Source of the DNA: Rhodobacter ferrooxidans | Lineage (GTDB): Bacteria > Pseudomonadota > Alphaproteobacteria > Rhodobacterales > Rhodobacteraceae | Assembly (NCBI RefSeq): GCF_000176015.1 | Contig: NZ_ACYY01000001.1 | Location: 124,001-188,000, forward strand | DNA: 64,000 nucleotides | Direction: 5' to 3' | Part shown: piece by piece, positions 55,069 through 63,748 of the stretch | How positions within the stretch are numbered: position 1 is the first letter of the stretch | Layout of the letters: the number at the start of each line of letters is the position of its first letter | Translations under genes and position numbers: made by a program | The notes under the pieces: model-generated | Seen by the model: only the letters and a program-made list of their open reading frames with translations | Told to the model about the DNA's origin: nothing | Database searches by the model: none

Positions 55069-55827
55069 TTAGCGGCGGCGGCTGCCTTTTTCGTCTTCGT
55101 CGTCGTCATCATCGCCATGCGGCAGATTGAAGAAACTGTCGGCATCCGAAAAGTCGGCAGGCTTTTCTTCCGGCTCGATGCGGGTGAATTGTTCCAGATT
55201 GGAAAGCCCGGCCGGCATCTTCGGCTCGGGCGCCATGCCCAGCGACTGCTCGGTGGACACCAGCTTGCGCCGCTCGTCGTCCGACATCACGGTGCCATCG
55301 GCGGCCTTCTTGCGGGCGGCGATCTGCACGGCGGCGTCAAGTTCGGTCTGCTTGCACAGGCCAAGCGCCACCGGGTCGATCGGGGTGATCGAGCCGATGT
55401 TCCAGTGGCTGCGCGAGCGGATCGACTGGATCGTCGGCTTGGTGGTGCCGACCAGCTTGCCCACCTGACCATCGGTCAGCTCGGGGTGAAACTTCACCAG
55501 CCAAAGGATGGCTGCGGGCCGGTCCTGCCGTTTCGACAGCGGGGTGTAGCGCGGACCGCGGCGCTTTTCCTCGCCCACGGCGGCGGCGTAGAACTTCAGC
55601 TTCAGCTTATACAGCGGGTCGGCCTGGCCGCGCTCGATCTCGATCGGGTCAAGCTGGTTGTTGGCGACCGGATCGAAACCCTTCACCCCGGCGGCCACGT
55701 CGCCATCGGCAATGCCCTGCACCTCCAACTCGTGCAGGCCGCAGAAATCGGCGACCTGACGGAAGCTGAGCGTGGTATTGTCAACCAGCCAAACGGCGGT
55801 GGCCTTGGCCATCAGGGGCTTGGACAT
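55069..55827 (-). CDS. trcR: cell-cycle transcriptional regulator TrcR (DUF1013)
   Basis: A 252-residue alphaproteobacterial protein with an N-terminal KATAVWLVDNTTLSFRQVAD, a central LWLVKFHPELTDGQVGKLVG and the HTH-like TTKPTIQSIRSRSHWN. The C-terminus is very acidic (a run of Asp/Glu). DUF1013 proteins are conserved through the class and TrcR was named as a cell-cycle regulator that binds RNA polymerase and promoters. Single-gene unit with its own promoter. Confidence 0.9.
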   Translation of the reverse strand: MSKPLMAKATAVWLVDNTTLSFRQVADFCGLHELEVQGIADGDVAAGVKGFDPVANNQLDPIEIERGQADPLYKLKLKFYAAAVGEEKRRGPRYTPLSKRQDRPAAILWLVKFHPELTDGQVGKLVGTTKPTIQSIRSRSHWNIGSITPIDPVALGLCKQTELDAAVQIAARKKAADGTVMSDDERRKLVSTEQSLGMAPEPKMPAGLSNLEQFTRIEPEEKPADFSDADSFFNLPHGDDDDDEDEKGSRRR

Positions 55828-55949
55828 CGGATCACTCCTTTACAAATCTCTCCCGGGCCGGGAAAACGGCTGCGACCGGGGTCGCGTCTTCTCGTTTTCG
55901 GGAAGTTATCGCGGCTTATAGTCGTGATCCGGGCCAGAGGAAAGAGAAA

Positions 55950-56591
55950 ATGCGCGCAGGAATGATGGGCCTTGCCGCCCTGCTGATCGGCACCACGGCG
56001 GCACTGGCCGAGGGCGAGCAGGCCGGCGATTTCGACTATTACGTGATGTCGCTGTCATGGTCGGCCAACTGGTGCGCGCTGGAGGGCGATGCGCGCGGCG
56101 ATGACCAGTGCAGCCCGCGGCATGACTTCACCTTCACGCTGCACGGGCTGTGGCCGCAGTATGACGCGGGCTATCCCAGCTACTGCCGCACCGGCCAGCG
56201 CGACCCGTCACGCGGCGAGTCTGCGGCGATGGCAGACATCATGGGTGGGTCGGGGCTGGCCTGGTATCAATGGAAAAAGCATGGCCGCTGCGCCGGGCTT
56301 TCGGCGCGCGACTACTATGCGACGATGCGGCGGGCCTATGCGGCAATCGTGATTCCGCCGGTGTTCGGCAAGATCAGCAAGACGTTGAAGGTTCCAGCGG
56401 ACGTGATCGAGGGGGCCTTTCTGGAATCCAACCCCGGCCTGACCCGCGACATGATCACGGTGACCTGCGATCAGGGGATGATTCAAGAGGCGCGGATCTG
56501 TCTGACCAAGGATTTGCAGCCGCGCGCATGCGGGGATGACGTGATCCGCGATTGCCGGATGCAGGATGCCATTCTGGGGGCGGTGCGGTAA
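55950..56591 (+). CDS. exported RNase T2-family protein with altered CAS II
   Basis: A 213-residue protein: Sec signal (GLAALLIGTTAALAE), then VMSLSWSANWC and catalytic site I FTLHGLWPQ (His65). The second catalytic site reads WYQWKKHGRC where classical enzymes have EWxKHGTC; Lys110 and His111 are kept but the acidic Glu is Gln107. Six or more cysteines suit periplasmic disulfides. It may be a weak RNase or an RNA-binding relative. Convergent with the quinone oxidoreductase gene. Confidence 0.88.
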   Translation: MRAGMMGLAALLIGTTAALAEGEQAGDFDYYVMSLSWSANWCALEGDARGDDQCSPRHDFTFTLHGLWPQYDAGYPSYCRTGQRDPSRGESAAMADIMGGSGLAWYQWKKHGRCAGLSARDYYATMRRAYAAIVIPPVFGKISKTLKVPADVIEGAFLESNPGLTRDMITVTCDQGMIQEARICLTKDLQPRACGDDVIRDCRMQDAILGAVR

Positions 56592-56600
56592 GGGCGCGCC

Positions 56601-56632
56601 GCGCGGGGGGTATTCAAGCCAAGAAGAAACCG
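56601..56632. terminator. conserved GGGGTATT...AAGAAGAA 3' element
   Basis: GCGCGGGGGGTATTCAAGCC followed by AAGAAGAAACC occupies the 44-bp gap between convergent genes. It resembles the element at 47341-47377. Probable transcription end site. Confidence 0.4.
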
Positions 56633-56635
56633 AGG

Positions 56636-57625
56636 CTAGTCAACCTTCAGGACGATCTTGCCGACATGGCCCGCACTTTCGATGCGCCAATGCGCGGCGG
56701 GGGCGTCGGAGAGGACAAACTCGCTGTCGATCACCGGCTTGAAGGCGCCGCTTTCGATCATCGGCCAGACATGGGTTTCGATGTCGCGGGCATAGCGGGC
56801 CTTGGCCAGATCGGATTGCGGCCGCAGGGTGGAACCGGTGATGGTCAGGCGGCGGGTCATCACTTCGGCAAAGTTCAACTCGACCTTGGCGCCGGTCAGG
56901 AAGGCAATCTGCACCAACCGGCCATCATCGGCCAGCGCGCGGATGTTGCGCGGCAGGTAGTTGCCGCCGACCATGTCCAGGATCACATCGGCCCCACCGG
57001 CCTTGCGCAGGATCTCGACGAAATCCTCGGTGCGGTAGTTGATCGCCACTTCCGCCCCCAGATCGCGGCAGACCTGGCATTTGGCATCGCTGCCCGCCGT
57101 GGTGAACACCCGTGCGCCCAAAGCCCGGGCGATCTGGATCGCCGTGGTGCCGATGCCCGAGGTGCCGCCATGCACCAGAAACCGCTGCCCCGCCTGCAAG
57201 CCGCCGCGGTTCACCACGTTGGACCAGACGGTAAAACAGGTCTCGGGCAGGCAGGCCGCCTCGCGCAGCGTCAGCCCCTTCGGGATCGGCAGCGCGTGGT
57301 CGGCATGGGTCAGCGCGTATTCGGCATAGCCACCGCCCGGCAGCAGGGCGCAGACCAGATCGCCCACCGCCCAGCGGGTCACGCCCGGGCCAACGGCGGC
57401 CACCTCGCCCGCGCCTTCGAGCCCCGGCAGTTTCGAGGCACTGGGCGGCGGCGCGTAAAGCCCGGCGCGTTGCAGCGCATCGGGGCGGTTGACCCCGGCA
57501 TAGGCCAGCTTGATCACGATCTGGCCATGCCCCGGCACCGGCACCGGCGCCGACACCGGCTTCAACTCGTCCGGCCCGCCGGGCTGGTCGATCTCCATCG
57601 CAAGCATGCTGGTCGGCAGGGTCAT
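56636..57625 (-). CDS. NAD(P)H quinone oxidoreductase, zinc-free MDR (PIG3-like)
   Basis: A 329-residue medium-chain dehydrogenase/reductase: GroES-like domain with KLAYAGVNRPDALQRAGLY, the Rossmann loop LVHGGTSGIGTTAIQIARAL (about 145-165), and NLADDGR-type region ADDGRLVQIAFLTGAKVEL. Zinc-binding Cys/His residues are absent. The PIG3/TP53I3-like subfamily is suggested by GLYAPPPSASKLPGLEGAG. Physiological substrate unknown; it may detoxify quinones or enones. COQ9 lies 9 bp upstream in the same direction. Confidence 0.9.
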   Translation of the reverse strand: MTLPTSMLAMEIDQPGGPDELKPVSAPVPVPGHGQIVIKLAYAGVNRPDALQRAGLYAPPPSASKLPGLEGAGEVAAVGPGVTRWAVGDLVCALLPGGGYAEYALTHADHALPIPKGLTLREAACLPETCFTVWSNVVNRGGLQAGQRFLVHGGTSGIGTTAIQIARALGARVFTTAGSDAKCQVCRDLGAEVAINYRTEDFVEILRKAGGADVILDMVGGNYLPRNIRALADDGRLVQIAFLTGAKVELNFAEVMTRRLTITGSTLRPQSDLAKARYARDIETHVWPMIESGAFKPVIDSEFVLSDAPAAHWRIESAGHVGKIVLKVD

Positions 57626-57634
57626 CGCGTCACC

Positions 57635-58324
57635 TCAGGGTTTCATGCTTCCGGGTAGATCATCAGGGGTTACCGGAGCCTTTATGGCAGTCAGAAATTT
57701 CAGCGGACCGGCCAACAAAGCCTTGGAAATCTTGCTGTCGCGCAGTTTTGCATTGAATTTGATCAGCGCCACCACCTGATCTATCCGACGATCCAGGAAT
57801 TCCCAGGTGTTGGCGTGGTCGGGACTGTCGTCGCCCAGCCAGTAAAGCACGGTCGCGGCATAGACCGCCGACAGCGAGCTGCGCTTGGAATACCAGTTGG
57901 CGTCGGTCGAGGTGTCGCCCAGCGCCCGCCAGATCGCATCCGCAGTGCCCCAGATCGCCCGCGCCCCTTCGGCGGCATGCTGCGGCAGCGCGAACAGCGT
58001 GGTGCCGCGGCGCACCAGTTCCTTGTCGGTGCAGGCCTCCAGCCGGAACCGCACCGCGGCGGCGATCTTGTCGCGGTAGCGCAGGCCGGTCATGTCGGCG
58101 GTCGCAAGCCGTTCCACCATCGCCGCATCGCCCGCCTGATGATAGGCCAGCGCCAGATCCACCGCCCCGCGCGGAAACAGCGCCGCGGCCAGCCCGGATG
58201 CGATGCCCGAATCAGCAACCGCCGCCTTCAGCGCCGCCTCTGACCAGCCATCGAACGGCACATGCATCTCTGCCGCCCGCAAAACTGCGGCTTTTGCCGC
58301 CTCCATGCTGTTTTCGCGTTCCAT
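57635..58324 (-). CDS. COQ9-family ubiquinone biosynthesis protein
   Basis: A 229-residue protein of the TetR-fold COQ9 family: VLRAAEMHVPFDGWSEAALK at the N-terminus, LALAYHQAGD, YRDKIAAAVRFRLEA, and the lipid-binding C-terminal half with SSLSAVYAATVLYWLGDDSP and WEFLDRRIDQV. COQ9 presents lipid intermediates to ubiquinone-synthesis hydroxylases. The start at 58324 follows GGGAGGGCGG. Confidence 0.9.
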   Translation of the reverse strand: MERENSMEAAKAAVLRAAEMHVPFDGWSEAALKAAVADSGIASGLAAALFPRGAVDLALAYHQAGDAAMVERLATADMTGLRYRDKIAAAVRFRLEACTDKELVRRGTTLFALPQHAAEGARAIWGTADAIWRALGDTSTDANWYSKRSSLSAVYAATVLYWLGDDSPDHANTWEFLDRRIDQVVALIKFNAKLRDSKISKALLAGPLKFLTAIKAPVTPDDLPGSMKP

Positions 58325-58441
58325 TTCCGCCCTCCCTGACCTCTGACCCATCGCACGGTGGACAAGCCCACCCCACATTGATATAGCCCGCGGGCCTGCA
58401 CAATCAGTGCAACTCTAACCTAGGAAGGTGGTGACAACCAC

Positions 58442-58648
58442 ATGCAGGTCAGCGTCCGCGACAACAACGTCGAGCAAGCCCTTCGGGCCTTGAAGAAAAA
58501 GCTCCAGCGCGAAGGCGTGTTCCGCGAAATGAAGCTCAAGCAACATTTCGAGAAACCGTCGGTCAAGAAAGCGCGCGAACAAGCTGAAGCCGTGCGCCGC
58601 GCGAGGAAACTCGCCCGGAAGAAGCTTCAACGTGAAGGCGGTCTGTAA
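58442..58648 (+). CDS. rpsU: 30S ribosomal protein bS21
   Basis: A 68-residue basic protein: [20 protein letters not shown], then [20 protein letters not shown] and [14 protein letters not shown]. This is the full bS21 signature, which takes part in translation initiation on the small subunit. AGGAAGG lies upstream of the ATG, and a clear terminator follows at 58689-58718. Monocistronic. Confidence 0.97.
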   Translation: MQVSVRDNNVEQALRALKKKLQREGVFREMKLKQHFEKPSVKKAREQAEAVRRARKLARKKLQREGGL

Positions 58649-58688
58649 GACGTCAGCGAACACTGGGACCGCTTGGTCCACCCCGATG

Positions 58689-58718
58689 AACCCCCGCGCG
58701 CGAGTGTCGGGGGTTTTT
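58689..58718 (+). terminator. intrinsic terminator after rpsU
   Basis: An 8-bp stem AACCCCCG/CGGGGGTT (58689-58696 with 58708-58715) runs into a T tract ending at 58718. Confidence 0.85.
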
Positions 58719-58798
58719 CATTTGGGGGGGAGGTTTCGCGGGGCATGGAATAGCGGCTTTGCGGGACGAAGCGGACATTCACTACAAATTTCCAATGG

Positions 58799-59464
58799 CT
58801 ATCTTACACGATGGCTGTCTAATACGTTTCCGGTGACAATTTTGTAGAATTTTTTGAACGCCTCTTCACAGTCATTTAGTACCCTCTCTGCGTACTCCAC
58901 AAAGCCCTCCATGAACCCAGAAGACCTATCGTGTCCATTGGGCAGATCATCCGAAACGTAGATCACCATTGAATCGATAACATGATTCAACTCATTTATG
59001 GCATCAATGGCATCTAGCGTCGCCTCGAACTGGCGTTCGTCAAGGTCTGCCAGAATCAAGAGGTTTGAAGTGAGCGAACCGGTGAAAACCTTTCTGATAG
59101 GTGACGAAGACGTAGATCCGTCCGGCTCTTCGCATTGAAAGTACTTTTCTCCGTTCGATCCAACCCGAATACTTAGATTCTCCACACCGTCCGGCTTCGC
59201 TATTTGATCGGTTATTGTTTCAAGGCACTGTCTTGTCGATTTTAGAGCCCAATAGTTGCGCTCAATGTCGTAGGCCATGAGGCGGCTTATCGCGCGCTTC
59301 TTCCTGCTGCTCGAATCTTTGCGGCGCTTGCCTTCAAGGATTTCGCGAGCCACGAATAGCAACACCGCCACGAGCGCCGTAACCGGCAGTAGCGCTCCTG
59401 CCCTTACAAGGAATTCGTAGGTTTTCGCGATGAGGTCGGAGAGATTTCCCATCATTCTTCCCAA
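58799..59464 (-). CDS. orphan protein with one N-terminal membrane helix
   Basis: A 221-residue protein with a single hydrophobic segment (about 22-42, AGALLPVTALVAVLLFVARE) followed by a Lys/Arg/Ser-rich stretch and a soluble domain of about 160 residues rich in Asp, Glu, Asn and aromatic residues (FEATLDAIDAINELNHVIDS). Codon use and base composition are clearly more AT-rich than the neighbours, suggesting recent acquisition. No family is recognised. It lies next to an Lrp remnant. Confidence 0.65.
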   Translation of the reverse strand: MGRMMGNLSDLIAKTYEFLVRAGALLPVTALVAVLLFVAREILEGKRRKDSSSRKKRAISRLMAYDIERNYWALKSTRQCLETITDQIAKPDGVENLSIRVGSNGEKYFQCEEPDGSTSSSPIRKVFTGSLTSNLLILADLDERQFEATLDAIDAINELNHVIDSMVIYVSDDLPNGHDRSSGFMEGFVEYAERVLNDCEEAFKKFYKIVTGNVLDSHRVR

Positions 59465-59619
59465 ATTCTATTCTGACAAATTACTGGTAGCATAGATCAT
59501 GCCGCAACCCAACAATGCTTGACCGTTGGCCGTGCGCCGCGTCTGTATCCGATAACGTGATTGATTGCTGCGACTAGTCCGAATGACGGCTAAGGGCTCA
59601 ATCCCGCCCCACTCCCCCC

Positions 59620-59747
59620 TCACACCGCCAACGCCGTCGTCTTGAACACCGTCCGCAGCGCGAAGCTGGAGTGCATCTGCGCCACTCCCGGCAACCGGGT
59701 CAGATACTGCCGGTGGATGCGGGCGACGGTTTCGGTGCGCGGGCGGC
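59620..59747 (-). pseudogene. C-terminal fragment of an Lrp/AsnC regulator
   Basis: The minus-strand frame ending at the TGA 59620-59622 reads RTETVARIHRQYLTRLPGVA and QMHSSFALRTVFKTTALAV, the last strands of the Lrp/AsnC ligand domain. No HTH or start lies upstream; the frame is lost near 59747. It is therefore a remnant of about 40 codons, probably left by a deletion between this point and the adjacent oxidoreductase gene. Confidence 0.6.
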
Positions 59748-59789
59748 ATTGCGGCGGCCTTCAGCGCTGCGAGGGCGTGCTGGCCTTGG

Positions 59790-59812
59790 TCGGGCCGGGG
59801 TGTCCGGCCCGA
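59790..59812 (-). terminator. hairpin after the DMGDH-like gene
   Basis: A perfect 9-bp stem TCGGGCCGG/CCGGCCCGA with a 5-nt loop, 3 bp past the stop at 59816. It has no T tract. Confidence 0.55.
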
Positions 59813-59815
59813 ACC

Positions 59816-62311
59816 TTAGCCATCCACCCGGATACGGGCGTTGCTGGGGTCGTAGGGGCCGTCTTCTACCACCACCGCATTCCATTCCTGCCGCAGCATC
59901 TTGACCTTCAGCCTGGTGCCCACCGCCGCCAGATCGGGGCGCACATAGCCCATGCCGATCTGTTTGCCAAAAGCCACCGACCAGCCACCCGAGGTCAGGC
60001 GGCCAACCTTTTCACCATTCACGAACAGCGCCTCCTTGCCCCAGGGGTCGGCATCGTCGGGGCCGTCGATCAGCACGGTCACGCATTTCGCGCGGATGCC
60101 GGTGGCGAGCATCGCTTGCTTGCCCTGAAAGTCTTTCGACAGGTCAACAAAGCGATCCAGCCCGGCTTCCAAGGGCGTCGCATCGCGGCCCAGTTCGGTG
60201 CCGAAGGCGCGATAGGATTTCTCCTGCCGCAGCCAGTTCTGCGCCCGGGCGCCAACCAGTTTCAGCCCGTGCGCCTCGCCCGCCTTCAAAAGCAAGTCCC
60301 AAAGATAGCGCTGCATCTCGATCGGGTGGTGCAATTCCCAACCCAACTCGCCGGTATAGGCGACGCGGATGGCGTTGACCGGGCACATGCCGAGTTCAAG
60401 CTTGCGGGCCGACAGCCAGGGGAAACGCTTGTTGGAAAGCACGGTGTCGGGATCGGCATCCTTGACGATTTCGCGCAGGATGGCGCGGGCATTGGGGCCG
60501 GCCAGCGCGAAGACGCCCCATTGGGTGGTCACGTCATGGATCTCGATGTGCCCGAACTCCGCCGCCTTGTCCTCGGCACATTTCTTCATGTAATCCGCGT
60601 CATAGGCGGTCCAGGCGCCCGCCGAGACCAGATAGTAATCGTCCGGCCCGTTGCGCACGATGGTGTATTCGGTGCGGGTGGTGCCGGTGGGCGTCAGCGC
60701 ATAGGTCAGGTTGATGCGGCCCACCGCGGGCAGCTTGTTGCAGGTGAACCAGTCAAGGAAAGCCGTCGCCCCTGCCCCGCGCACGATATGCTTGGTGAAG
60801 GCGGTGGCGTCGATCAGCCCGGCGGTGCTGCGCAGCGCCTCGGCCTCGGCTTTGGCATAGGACCACCAGGTGCCACGGCGGAAGCTGCGGCCATCATGGT
60901 CGAAATTCTCGGAAGCGCCGATCGGGCCGTAGTAATTCGGCCGCTCCCAGCCGTTCACCTGACCGAATTGCGCCCCCAGCGCCGCCTGACGGTCATAGAC
61001 CGGGGCGGTGCGCAGCGGGCGGCAGGCGGGGCGTTCTTCATCGGGGTGGTGCAGGATGAAAACGTGGTCGTAACATTCCTCGTTCTTGCGGCTGGCGTAT
61101 TCGGTGGTCATCCAGGTGCCATAGCGGCGCGGGTCCAGGGAAGCCGTATCAATCTCGGCCTCGCCATTCACCATCATCTGCGCCAGATAATAGCCGGTGC
61201 CACCCGCCGCGGTGATGCCGAAACTGAAGCCCTCGGCCAGCCACATGTTGCGCAGACCGGGCGCCGGGCCGACCAGCGGGTTGCCATCAGGGGTATAGCA
61301 GATCGGGCCGTTGAAATCGGCCTTCAGCCCGGCGGTTTCCGAGGTGGGCAGGCGGTGGATCATGCTGAGGTATTCGACCTCGATCCGTTCCAGATCCAGC
61401 GGGAACAGATCGGCGCGGAAGCTGTCGGGCACGGCATAGGGGAAGCGGGCGGGGGCACCCTTTTCATAGGGGCCAAGAATCCAGCCGCCGCGTTCTTCGC
61501 GCACATACCATTTGGCATCGGCATCGCGCAGCACCGGGTGTTCGGGGTGGGTCTTGCGGTATTCGACCAGCGCCGGGTCCGGCTCGGTGACGATATACTG
61601 ATGCTCGACCGGAATGGCGGGGATCTTGATTCCCAGAAGCCGGGCGGTGCGTTGCGCGTGGTTGCCGGTGGCGGTCACGACATGTTCGGCGTGAATTTCA
61701 AAGGCGTCTTCCGAAGGCACAAGATTGCCGCCGACCTCGACCATCCGCACGCAAGACACGATCCATTCGCTGCCGGTCCAGCGGTAGCCGTTGACCTGCA
61801 CCTTGCGTTCAATCGAACAGCCGAACTGCCGCGCCCCCTTGGCCATCGCCTGCGTCACGTCGGCGGGGTTGATATAGCCGTCCTGCGGGTGGAACAGCGC
61901 GCCCTTCAGATCGTCGGTGCGCAGCAGCGGCCAGCGGTCCTTGATCTGCGCCGGCGTCAGAAATTCATGATACACCCCGGCGCTTTCTGCGACCGAGGAA
62001 TACAGCATGTATTCGTCCATCCGCGCGTCGGTCTGCGCCATCCGCAGGTTGCCGACCACGGCAAACCCGGCGTTCAGCCCGGTTTCCGCCTCCAGCCCCT
62101 TGTAGAAATCGACCGAGTATTTGTGGATGTGGGTGGTGGCATAACCCATGTTGAACAGCGGCAGCAGCCCCGCGGCGTGCCAGGTGGAACCCGAGGTCAG
62201 CTCGTCGCGTTCCACCAGCATGGTGTCCCAACCGGCCTTGGCCAGATGGTAGGCAATGCCGGTGCCAACGGCGCCACCGCCGACCACCAGCGCTTTGACA
62301 TGAGTTTTCAT
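59816..62311 (-). CDS. FAD oxidoreductase-GcvT fusion (dimethylglycine/sarcosine dehydrogenase-like)
   Basis: An 831-residue protein. The N-terminal DAO domain has ALVVGGGAVGTGIAYHLAKA (FAD-binding) and GSTWHAAGLLPLF, whose His is the covalent FAD site in DMGDH/SARDH. A GcvT-like domain from about residue 430 has FALAGPNARAILREIV, YTGELGWELHHP and KDFQGKQAML and would bind tetrahydrofolate. Such enzymes demethylate dimethylglycine, sarcosine or related N-methyl compounds; which one is unclear. The start at 62311 (MKTHVKALVV) fits the Rossmann motif. Confidence 0.9.
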   Translation of the reverse strand: MKTHVKALVVGGGAVGTGIAYHLAKAGWDTMLVERDELTSGSTWHAAGLLPLFNMGYATTHIHKYSVDFYKGLEAETGLNAGFAVVGNLRMAQTDARMDEYMLYSSVAESAGVYHEFLTPAQIKDRWPLLRTDDLKGALFHPQDGYINPADVTQAMAKGARQFGCSIERKVQVNGYRWTGSEWIVSCVRMVEVGGNLVPSEDAFEIHAEHVVTATGNHAQRTARLLGIKIPAIPVEHQYIVTEPDPALVEYRKTHPEHPVLRDADAKWYVREERGGWILGPYEKGAPARFPYAVPDSFRADLFPLDLERIEVEYLSMIHRLPTSETAGLKADFNGPICYTPDGNPLVGPAPGLRNMWLAEGFSFGITAAGGTGYYLAQMMVNGEAEIDTASLDPRRYGTWMTTEYASRKNEECYDHVFILHHPDEERPACRPLRTAPVYDRQAALGAQFGQVNGWERPNYYGPIGASENFDHDGRSFRRGTWWSYAKAEAEALRSTAGLIDATAFTKHIVRGAGATAFLDWFTCNKLPAVGRINLTYALTPTGTTRTEYTIVRNGPDDYYLVSAGAWTAYDADYMKKCAEDKAAEFGHIEIHDVTTQWGVFALAGPNARAILREIVKDADPDTVLSNKRFPWLSARKLELGMCPVNAIRVAYTGELGWELHHPIEMQRYLWDLLLKAGEAHGLKLVGARAQNWLRQEKSYRAFGTELGRDATPLEAGLDRFVDLSKDFQGKQAMLATGIRAKCVTVLIDGPDDADPWGKEALFVNGEKVGRLTSGGWSVAFGKQIGMGYVRPDLAAVGTRLKVKMLRQEWNAVVVEDGPYDPSNARIRVDG

Positions 62312-62616
62312 TGGGCGACTCCCGGATTGCGGATTTGCCCTCATAGATGCCCGAAAGCACCGCGCAGGGGCAAGGTGGCCCGACCATTGCCAGCCGAAAA
62401 CGACATGCGACGGGATCAGTGTTCCATGGCGCTGACCGGTGCCGGGCCAGACAGCAACCGAAAGCTGGCAGGGCAAAGCCTGCCCCGCCGTCGCCCTGAC
62501 CGCAGTTCCGCGTTTGAAGCGGCGGCAACAACCGCAGGCAACTGCCGGGTTTTCATCCGCCGGAAGCCTCTGCCCGATCAATCGGGCCTGCGACGTCCGG
62601 TCCGGTCTTTGACCGC
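62312..62616. other. intergenic region upstream of the DMGDH-like gene
   Basis: About 305 bp with no credible gene. GGCAGG/CCTGCC near 62468-62485 forms a small hairpin. It presumably contains the end of the hemE transcript and the promoter of the oxidoreductase. Confidence 0.5.
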
Positions 62617-63648
62617 TTAGCGCAGACCGCGGACGACCTCGATCATCCGGGTCACGTTTTCCGGGTCGGCATCGGGGGTGATGCCGTGGCCAAGGTTGAA
62701 GATATGCGGGCCGTTCTTGAAGGCCTTGACCACGCGGCGGGTGGCCTCGTCCAGTGCCGCGCCGCCGGTGACCATGTGGATCGGGTCCATGTTGCCCTGC
62801 ACGCAACCATCAACCTGCACGTTTTCGGCGGCCCATTCCGGCGTCACCGAATTGTCCAGCGCCACGCAGTCGGCCCCGGTGGCCTTGGCGAAACCGATGT
62901 AGCCATTGCCCGCCTCGCGCGGGAAGGCGATGATCGGCAGGCCGGGGTGGCGGGCTTTCAGTTCCGAAATGATGCGCTTGGTCGGCGCCACGGCGAAATC
63001 GGTGAAATCCTGACCCTTCAGGCTGCCGGCCCAGGAATCGAACAGCTTGATCACCTCGGCCCCGGCATCGACCTGCATCGACAGGTATTCGATGGTGGCA
63101 TCGGCGATGCGGTCCAGCAGCGCGGCGAAGGTGGCACGGTCCGCAGCCTTCAGCGCATGCGCCGCGGCCTGATCCTTCGACCCCCGACCGGCGATCATGT
63201 AGGTCGCCACCGTCCAGGGGTTGCCGGCAAAGCCGATCAGCGTGGTTTCCGTGGGCAATTCGCGGCGCAGGATGCGCACGGTTTCATAGATCGGCGCCAG
63301 GTGCTCGTGAATCGCATCCGCCGGTTTCAGCGCCTTCACCGCCTCCATCGTGGTGGTGGTGGACATCCGCGGGCCTTCGCCGGTTTCAAACCACAGGTCC
63401 GCCCCCAGCGCCTGCGGCAGCAGCAGGATGTCGGCAAACACGATGGCGGCATCGAAGCCATAGCGCCGGATCGGTTGCAGCGTCACCTCGGCGGCAAGTT
63501 CCGAATTGTAGCACAGCGACAGGAAATCCCCGGCCTGCGCCCGGGTGGCGCGGTATTCGGGCAGGAATCGGCCAGCCTGACGCATCATCCAGATCGGCGG
63601 GGTCGGCAGCGTTTCCCCGGCAAGGGCGCGCAGGATGGTCTTGGTCAT
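62617..63648 (-). CDS. hemE: uroporphyrinogen decarboxylase
   Basis: Converts uroporphyrinogen III to coproporphyrinogen III. The 343 residues carry [16 protein letters not shown] at the N-terminus with the substrate-binding Arg, [28 protein letters not shown], and the late [15 protein letters not shown]. All are family signatures. It is divergent from hemC across 100 bp containing a TGTC-N10-GACA site. Confidence 0.97.
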   Translation of the reverse strand: MTKTILRALAGETLPTPPIWMMRQAGRFLPEYRATRAQAGDFLSLCYNSELAAEVTLQPIRRYGFDAAIVFADILLLPQALGADLWFETGEGPRMSTTTTMEAVKALKPADAIHEHLAPIYETVRILRRELPTETTLIGFAGNPWTVATYMIAGRGSKDQAAAHALKAADRATFAALLDRIADATIEYLSMQVDAGAEVIKLFDSWAGSLKGQDFTDFAVAPTKRIISELKARHPGLPIIAFPREAGNGYIGFAKATGADCVALDNSVTPEWAAENVQVDGCVQGNMDPIHMVTGGAALDEATRRVVKAFKNGPHIFNLGHGITPDADPENVTRMIEVVRGLR

Positions 63649-63713
63649 GGCGGTCTCCTGGTGAATTGTCTCTCACTTGCGCGCCTGCGGCGGCTTGTCA
63701 ATACCGGGGGAGT

Positions 63714-63731
63714 TGTCAGGCGAAGATGACA
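63714..63731. promoter_or_regulatory. TGTC-N10-GACA site between hemE and hemC
   Basis: TGTCAGGCGAAGATGACA has 5-bp inverted arms (TGTCA/TGACA) and matches the PpsR/CrtJ consensus TGT-N12-ACA. hem genes are CrtJ targets in Rhodobacter capsulatus. It lies 65 bp from the hemE start and 17 bp from the hemC start. No photosynthesis gene is in the window. Confidence 0.4.
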
Positions 63732-63748
63732 CATGTAAGTCATGGCAC

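Noticed and set aside
59642-62620. A 992-codon open frame on the plus strand
   Set aside because: It is the antisense of the DMGDH-like gene; its translation is His/Arg/Gly-rich without motifs, as expected for GC-rich shadow frames.
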